Below, piece by piece: positions 40,153 to 43,528 of a stretch of 43,528 bases of DNA. Source of the stretch: Lysobacterales bacterium (GTDB taxonomy: Bacteria; Pseudomonadota; Gammaproteobacteria; Xanthomonadales; Rhodanobacteraceae); contig JAATFF010000027.1 in assembly GCA_015655335.1 (NCBI GenBank), positions 1-43,528 on the forward strand, written 5' to 3'. A program made the translations under genes and the position numbers. Positions within the stretch are counted from its first letter, which is position 1, and each line of letters starts with the position of its first letter. The notes beneath the pieces are model-generated. The model was not told the DNA's origin. It made no database searches and worked only from the letters and a program-made list of their open reading frames with translations.

Positions 40153-41598
40153 TCAGGCGGCGATGCCGGCTTCAATAGCGAGTTGCTCGCCCCAGGCTTG
40201 CAGTTGGTCGAGCAGGGCGAATTTATCGCCTTGGACGGGGTCGTTGCGCAAGACGGTTAGCTGAGCGAAGTAATCGGGGAGTGTCAGCGTGGTCAGCGGC
40301 GTTGGGCGCGTCAGCCGTTCGAGACGGAAACTTTCCCAGCGTGTCTGTTCTTCGGGCGTCAGCGTTTCAGGCCAATTCCGCGCGCGGTAGCGGAACAGAA
40401 GCTCCGCATAGCGGCCGTCGCGAAAGTCGAACTTGCGTTGACTTAGCTGTTCCGGCGGCGTGGTACGGACGTCACGCAGCAAGCGTTTGTCGGAGTCCGG
40501 TAGAAAACCGCTGTACAAGGCCAGCTCGGGATCTTCCGGGGGCGGCAATTGGGCGGCGTTCTGGAAAATGCTGCGCACCTTGTCGATTAACCCGTTCGCA
40601 GCGCGCAACTGATCGGCATGTGCAAGGCAGCGATCCAGATCCAGCTGCAAGCGCTGCGTATCCACGCCCTTTAACACCGACAGCGGCGCCAAAGCCGGCG
40701 AGCGATTGGCGTGCACGGTGCGCAACGGAATGCGCTCGACGCCTTCGGGCAGGTCCGCACGCGCCGTGAATATCCGGTCGGCGATGTCGTCGGCATCCAA
40801 TGCCAGAAGCTCGGCGGGATCCTGCGTCAGGTCGTACACGATGATCTCGCCCGACCGGCTTGGATGCACAGCCAGCGGCGCGATCACCGCCACGCAATGA
40901 CGACTGGCCGGGTAGCGCGACGACACGTGCACCAGCGGCGTCATACCCGCTACATCCAGCAGCTCGAATACACGCTGTTTGCGACGAAGTCCGTAATGCC
41001 ATTCCCACAAGCGCGGCTGGCGTACTCGAATCAGGCGTGCCAGATCGATCAATGCGTGCACATCCGACAACGCATCGTGCGCGCGCTCCTGCTGCAAATG
41101 ATTGGCGGTGGCGAGATGTTCGAGCTTGAAGCTCGGTGCGCCGTCGTCGCGCGTGGGCCAGATGATGCCTTCCGGCCGCAGTGCGGCGCACATGCGTACA
41201 AGGTCGATCAAATCCCAGCGTGAATTGCCGTTTTCCCATTCGCGCGCATAAGGCTCGAAGAAGTTGCGGTAGAACAGCTGGCGCGAGAATTCGTCGTCGA
41301 AACGTAGCGAGTTGTAGCCCACGCCGCAGGTGCCGGGAGCGGCGAGCTGCTCATGTACCCGCGCGGCGAAGTCGGCTTCATGGATGCCATCGCGTTCGGC
41401 CTGCTGCGGGGTGATACCGGTGATCAGGCAGGACTCGGGACTGGGCGGCATATCGCGTGGAGGCTTGCCGTAGAACATCACCGGCTCGTCGATGATTTCC
41501 AGCTCCATGTTGGTACGGACACCGGCGAACTGGATCGGCCGATCGCGACGAGAGTCGGTGCCGAAGGTTTCGTAGTCATGCCAGAAGAGGGTCTGCAT
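40153..41598 (-). CDS. sbcB: Exodeoxyribonuclease I
   Basis: A 481-residue 3'-5' single-strand exonuclease (E. coli ExoI is 475). The DEDDh exonuclease domain opens [13 protein letters not shown] with the metal-binding D and E, continues with [13 protein letters not shown] and ends with [13 protein letters not shown] holding the catalytic His and Asp. The rest is the ExoI-specific SH3-like and C-terminal domains, with [16 protein letters not shown] near the end. It acts in recombination and mismatch repair. A longer frame upstream would overlap orn and is rejected. It is divergent from orn with 49 bases between starts. Confidence 0.95.
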   Translation of the reverse strand: MQTLFWHDYETFGTDSRRDRPIQFAGVRTNMELEIIDEPVMFYGKPPRDMPPSPESCLITGITPQQAERDGIHEADFAARVHEQLAAPGTCGVGYNSLRFDDEFSRQLFYRNFFEPYAREWENGNSRWDLIDLVRMCAALRPEGIIWPTRDDGAPSFKLEHLATANHLQQERAHDALSDVHALIDLARLIRVRQPRLWEWHYGLRRKQRVFELLDVAGMTPLVHVSSRYPASRHCVAVIAPLAVHPSRSGEIIVYDLTQDPAELLALDADDIADRIFTARADLPEGVERIPLRTVHANRSPALAPLSVLKGVDTQRLQLDLDRCLAHADQLRAANGLIDKVRSIFQNAAQLPPPEDPELALYSGFLPDSDKRLLRDVRTTPPEQLSQRKFDFRDGRYAELLFRYRARNWPETLTPEEQTRWESFRLERLTRPTPLTTLTLPDYFAQLTVLRNDPVQGDKFALLDQLQAWGEQLAIEAGIAA

Positions 41599-41647
41599 CA
41601 CCCGATCATCGCACGCGGTGCTGCTAGACTGCGCGCCAGGAGGGCGC

Positions 41648-42208
41648 ATGAGCCAAGTCAACGAAGAGAATCTCATCTGGATCGATCTGGAAATGACCGG
41701 TCTGGATACGGACAACGATTCGGTCCTGGAAATCGCCACCATCGTTACTGACAAGGATCTGGCCATTTTGGCCGAAGGTCCGGTGTTCGCCATTCGTCAT
41801 GAGGCGGAGCGGCTGGAGGCGATGGATACCTGGAACCGCAACCAGCACCGTCGATCGGGCCTGTGGGAACAAGTGCTTAATTCCACTGCCACGCACGCCG
41901 ATGCGGAGCGGGCCACGCTGGAATTTCTCAAGCCCTGGGTGATCCCCGGCAAGTCGCCCATGTGCGGCAATTCGATTTGCCAGGATCGTCGCTTCCTGCA
42001 TCGGCAAATGCCGCAGCTTGAGCGTTTTTTCCACTATCGCAACCTCGACGTCTCCACGCTCAAAGAGCTGGCGCGTCGCTGGGCGCCATTGATCGGCCGT
42101 GGTTTCAACAAGGAATCCGCGCACACCGCGCTGTCGGATATCCGTGACTCCATCGACGAATTGCGCTATTACCGCCAATACATGGGGCCGCTGGGCGGTT
42201 CGGAGTAA
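41648..42208 (+). CDS. orn: Oligoribonuclease
   Basis: A 186-residue DEDDh enzyme that degrades the last two- to five-base RNA fragments, including pGpG from cyclic-di-GMP turnover. Visible catalytic residues are D13 and E15 in [11 protein letters not shown], the Asp in [11 protein letters not shown], and the His and Asp in [22 protein letters not shown] lies just before the ATG at 41648. It is followed five bases later by folP, so orn-folP-glmM form one run on the plus strand. Confidence 0.96.
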   Translation: MSQVNEENLIWIDLEMTGLDTDNDSVLEIATIVTDKDLAILAEGPVFAIRHEAERLEAMDTWNRNQHRRSGLWEQVLNSTATHADAERATLEFLKPWVIPGKSPMCGNSICQDRRFLHRQMPQLERFFHYRNLDVSTLKELARRWAPLIGRGFNKESAHTALSDIRDSIDELRYYRQYMGPLGGSE

Positions 42209-42213
42209 CCCGC

Positions 42214-43119
42214 ATGTCGACGGATCTGTTCGCCACCGTGCTCGATTGCAACGGTCGCCCGTTGACACTCGATCGCCCGCGCGTCGTGGGCATTATTAAC
42301 GTGACGCCGGATTCGTTTTCCGATGGCGGCCAGTTCGCCGACGTGGAATCGGCCGTCGCATATGGACTGCGTTTGGCTGAAGAAGGCGCCGACATGCTCG
42401 ATGTGGGCGGCGAATCCACACGGCCAGGTTCCGACGATGTCGGCGCCGAGGAAGAGCTAAGCCGCGTATTGCCGGTTATCGAACAATTGATCGCACGCAC
42501 GTCGCTGCCGATTGCAGTGGACACCTCCAAGCCGGAGGTGATGCGCGCGGCCGTCGCCGCCGGCGCAGGCATGATTAACGACGTCTACGCGTTGCGTCGT
42601 GATGGCGCTTTGGATGCCGCGGCCGAATTGCGCATGCCGGTGTGCCTGATGCATATGCAAGGCGAACCGCGCAGCATGCAAGATGCGCCGCACTACGACG
42701 ACGTGGTTGGCGAAGTTCACCGATTCCTTACCGATCGCCTGTTCGCCTGCGAACTGGCCGGCATCGATCGGCGCAAGGTGATGGTCGATCCGGGTTTCGG
42801 TTTCGGCAAGAACCTGGAGCACAATCTGGCCCTGTTGCGCCGCTTGGAGCGTTTTGCCGATTTGGGCAGTGGCGTGTATGTGGGCCTTTCGCGCAAATCG
42901 ATGATTGGCACGCTTACCGGCCGCCAAGATCCGGCCGAACGCGCGGCCGGATCGGTCGCGGCGGCGCTGATTGCGGTTCAGCACGGTGCGCGCATGGTAA
43001 GAGTGCATGATGTCGCCGCTACGGTAGATGCCTTGAAGGTGTGGCATGCCGTGCAATCGGGCGACAAACCCGAGCGCCGCGATGCACCCAAGGCGCCACG
43101 CTGGCCGGACGACGAATAG
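42214..43119 (+). CDS. folP: Dihydropteroate synthase
   Basis: A 301-residue enzyme joining p-aminobenzoate to dihydropterin pyrophosphate in folate synthesis; the sulfonamide target. Motifs include GIINVTPDSFSDGG, the substrate-site GADMLDVGGESTRPGS, AVDTSKPEVMRAA, MINDVYALRRDGAL and VMVDPGFGFGKN, and the C-terminal GARMVRVHDVAAT. All TIM-barrel binding residues seem present. It lies between orn and glmM; the folP-glmM order is conserved in gammaproteobacteria. Confidence 0.96.
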   Translation: MSTDLFATVLDCNGRPLTLDRPRVVGIINVTPDSFSDGGQFADVESAVAYGLRLAEEGADMLDVGGESTRPGSDDVGAEEELSRVLPVIEQLIARTSLPIAVDTSKPEVMRAAVAAGAGMINDVYALRRDGALDAAAELRMPVCLMHMQGEPRSMQDAPHYDDVVGEVHRFLTDRLFACELAGIDRRKVMVDPGFGFGKNLEHNLALLRRLERFADLGSGVYVGLSRKSMIGTLTGRQDPAERAAGSVAAALIAVQHGARMVRVHDVAATVDALKVWHAVQSGDKPERRDAPKAPRWPDDE

Positions 43120-43131
43120 ACAAGGCAATCG

Positions 43132-43528
43132 ATGAATCAACGCAAATACTTTGGTACCGATGGCATTCGCGGACGAGTCGGACAGTGGCCGATCAGCGCG
43201 GATTTCATGCTGCGTCTCGGTCGGGCGCTGGGCGTCGTGCTTCGCGAACAGAAGAAATCGCCGGGTCGCCCGTTGGTGTTGATCGGCAAGGACACACGTG
43301 TTTCCGGCTACATGTTCGAATCGGCGCTGGAAGCCGGCCTCGCCGCCGCCGGTGCGGACGTGCGCTTGTTCGGCCCCATGCCGACGCCCGCCGTTGCCTA
43401 CCTCACGCGCAGCCTGCGTGCCGATGCGGGCGTGGTGATCAGCGCTTCGCACAATCCGCACCATGACAACGGCATCAAGTTCTTTTCCACGCACGGCGAA
43501 AAACTTTCCGATGAGATCGAGCAGGCCA
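43132..43528 (+). CDS. glmM: Phosphoglucosamine mutase (partial, cut by window end)
   Basis: The first 132 codons of GlmM, which converts glucosamine-6-phosphate to glucosamine-1-phosphate for UDP-GlcNAc and cell-wall synthesis. The opening [17 protein letters not shown] is characteristic, and the active-site Ser lies in ISASHNP (S106), followed by HDNGIKFF. The reading frame runs off the right edge. It starts 12 bases after the folP stop. Confidence 0.95.
   Translation, partial: MNQRKYFGTDGIRGRVGQWPISADFMLRLGRALGVVLREQKKSPGRPLVLIGKDTRVSGYMFESALEAGLAAAGADVRLFGPMPTPAVAYLTRSLRADAGVVISASHNPHHDNGIKFFSTHGEKLSDEIEQA

Noticed and set aside
1-43528. CRISPR arrays, rRNA genes, toxin-antitoxin pairs, or defence systems
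   Set aside because: No regularly spaced repeats, rRNA sequence or recognisable defence genes were found in the window.

Overview
The window looks like a chromosomal segment of a GC-rich gammaproteobacterium. The lysine-rich mix of Xanthomonadales-type traits (a MASE1 membrane sensor protein, a GacA/UvrY-type regulator, aguA/aguB agmatine genes, prfB-lysS and orn/folP/glmM neighbourhoods, CCCGGC-rich dyad repeats) points to the Xanthomonadaceae/Rhodanobacteraceae (Dyella-, Rhodanobacter- or Luteibacter-like). This placement is inference from gene content, not from an alignment.

Layout. 1-740 is the end of an integrated element: the N-terminal part of a P4-type tyrosine integrase, short direct repeats, a dyad and a terminator that may mark an attachment site. 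1,024-7,280 holds a small secreted protein, a MASE1 protein whose kinase part is degenerate, a small basic DNA-binding-like protein, a XapX membrane protein with a quinone-oxidoreductase-like enzyme, and a QseBC-type two-component pair. 7,333-12,963 is an iron-uptake operon on the minus strand behind a clear Fur box: two small membrane proteins, a PepSY membrane protein, a TonB-dependent siderophore receptor and a YncE-type propeller. Then come tRNA-Leu(UAA), a small gene, a GacA/UvrY-type regulator, RNase E and RluC.

19,043-26,607 contains a degenerate CPBP-like membrane protein co-transcribed with phhB, nfuA, two c-type cytochromes (one interrupted by an amber codon), a TraB-family protein and the agmatine-to-putrescine pair aguA-aguB. 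26,755-31,762 is a plus-strand run of an ABC-F protein, a conserved protein often labelled phosphoglycerate mutase, recJ and a SpoIIAA-like protein. A dcaP-like porin and a cation diffusion facilitator follow on the minus strand.

The most interesting element is upstream of the asparagine synthetase gene asnB (34,663-36,339). A 41-codon reading frame carries a cluster of eight Asn codons, is followed at once by a strong intrinsic terminator, and has matching 1:2, 2:3 and 3:4 pairing segments. It has all parts of a ribosome-mediated attenuator that would sense charged tRNA-Asn. The window ends with housekeeping genes: prfB with its programmed +1 frameshift, lysS, a DUF2461 gene with sbcB, and orn-folP-glmM (glmM cut by the window edge).
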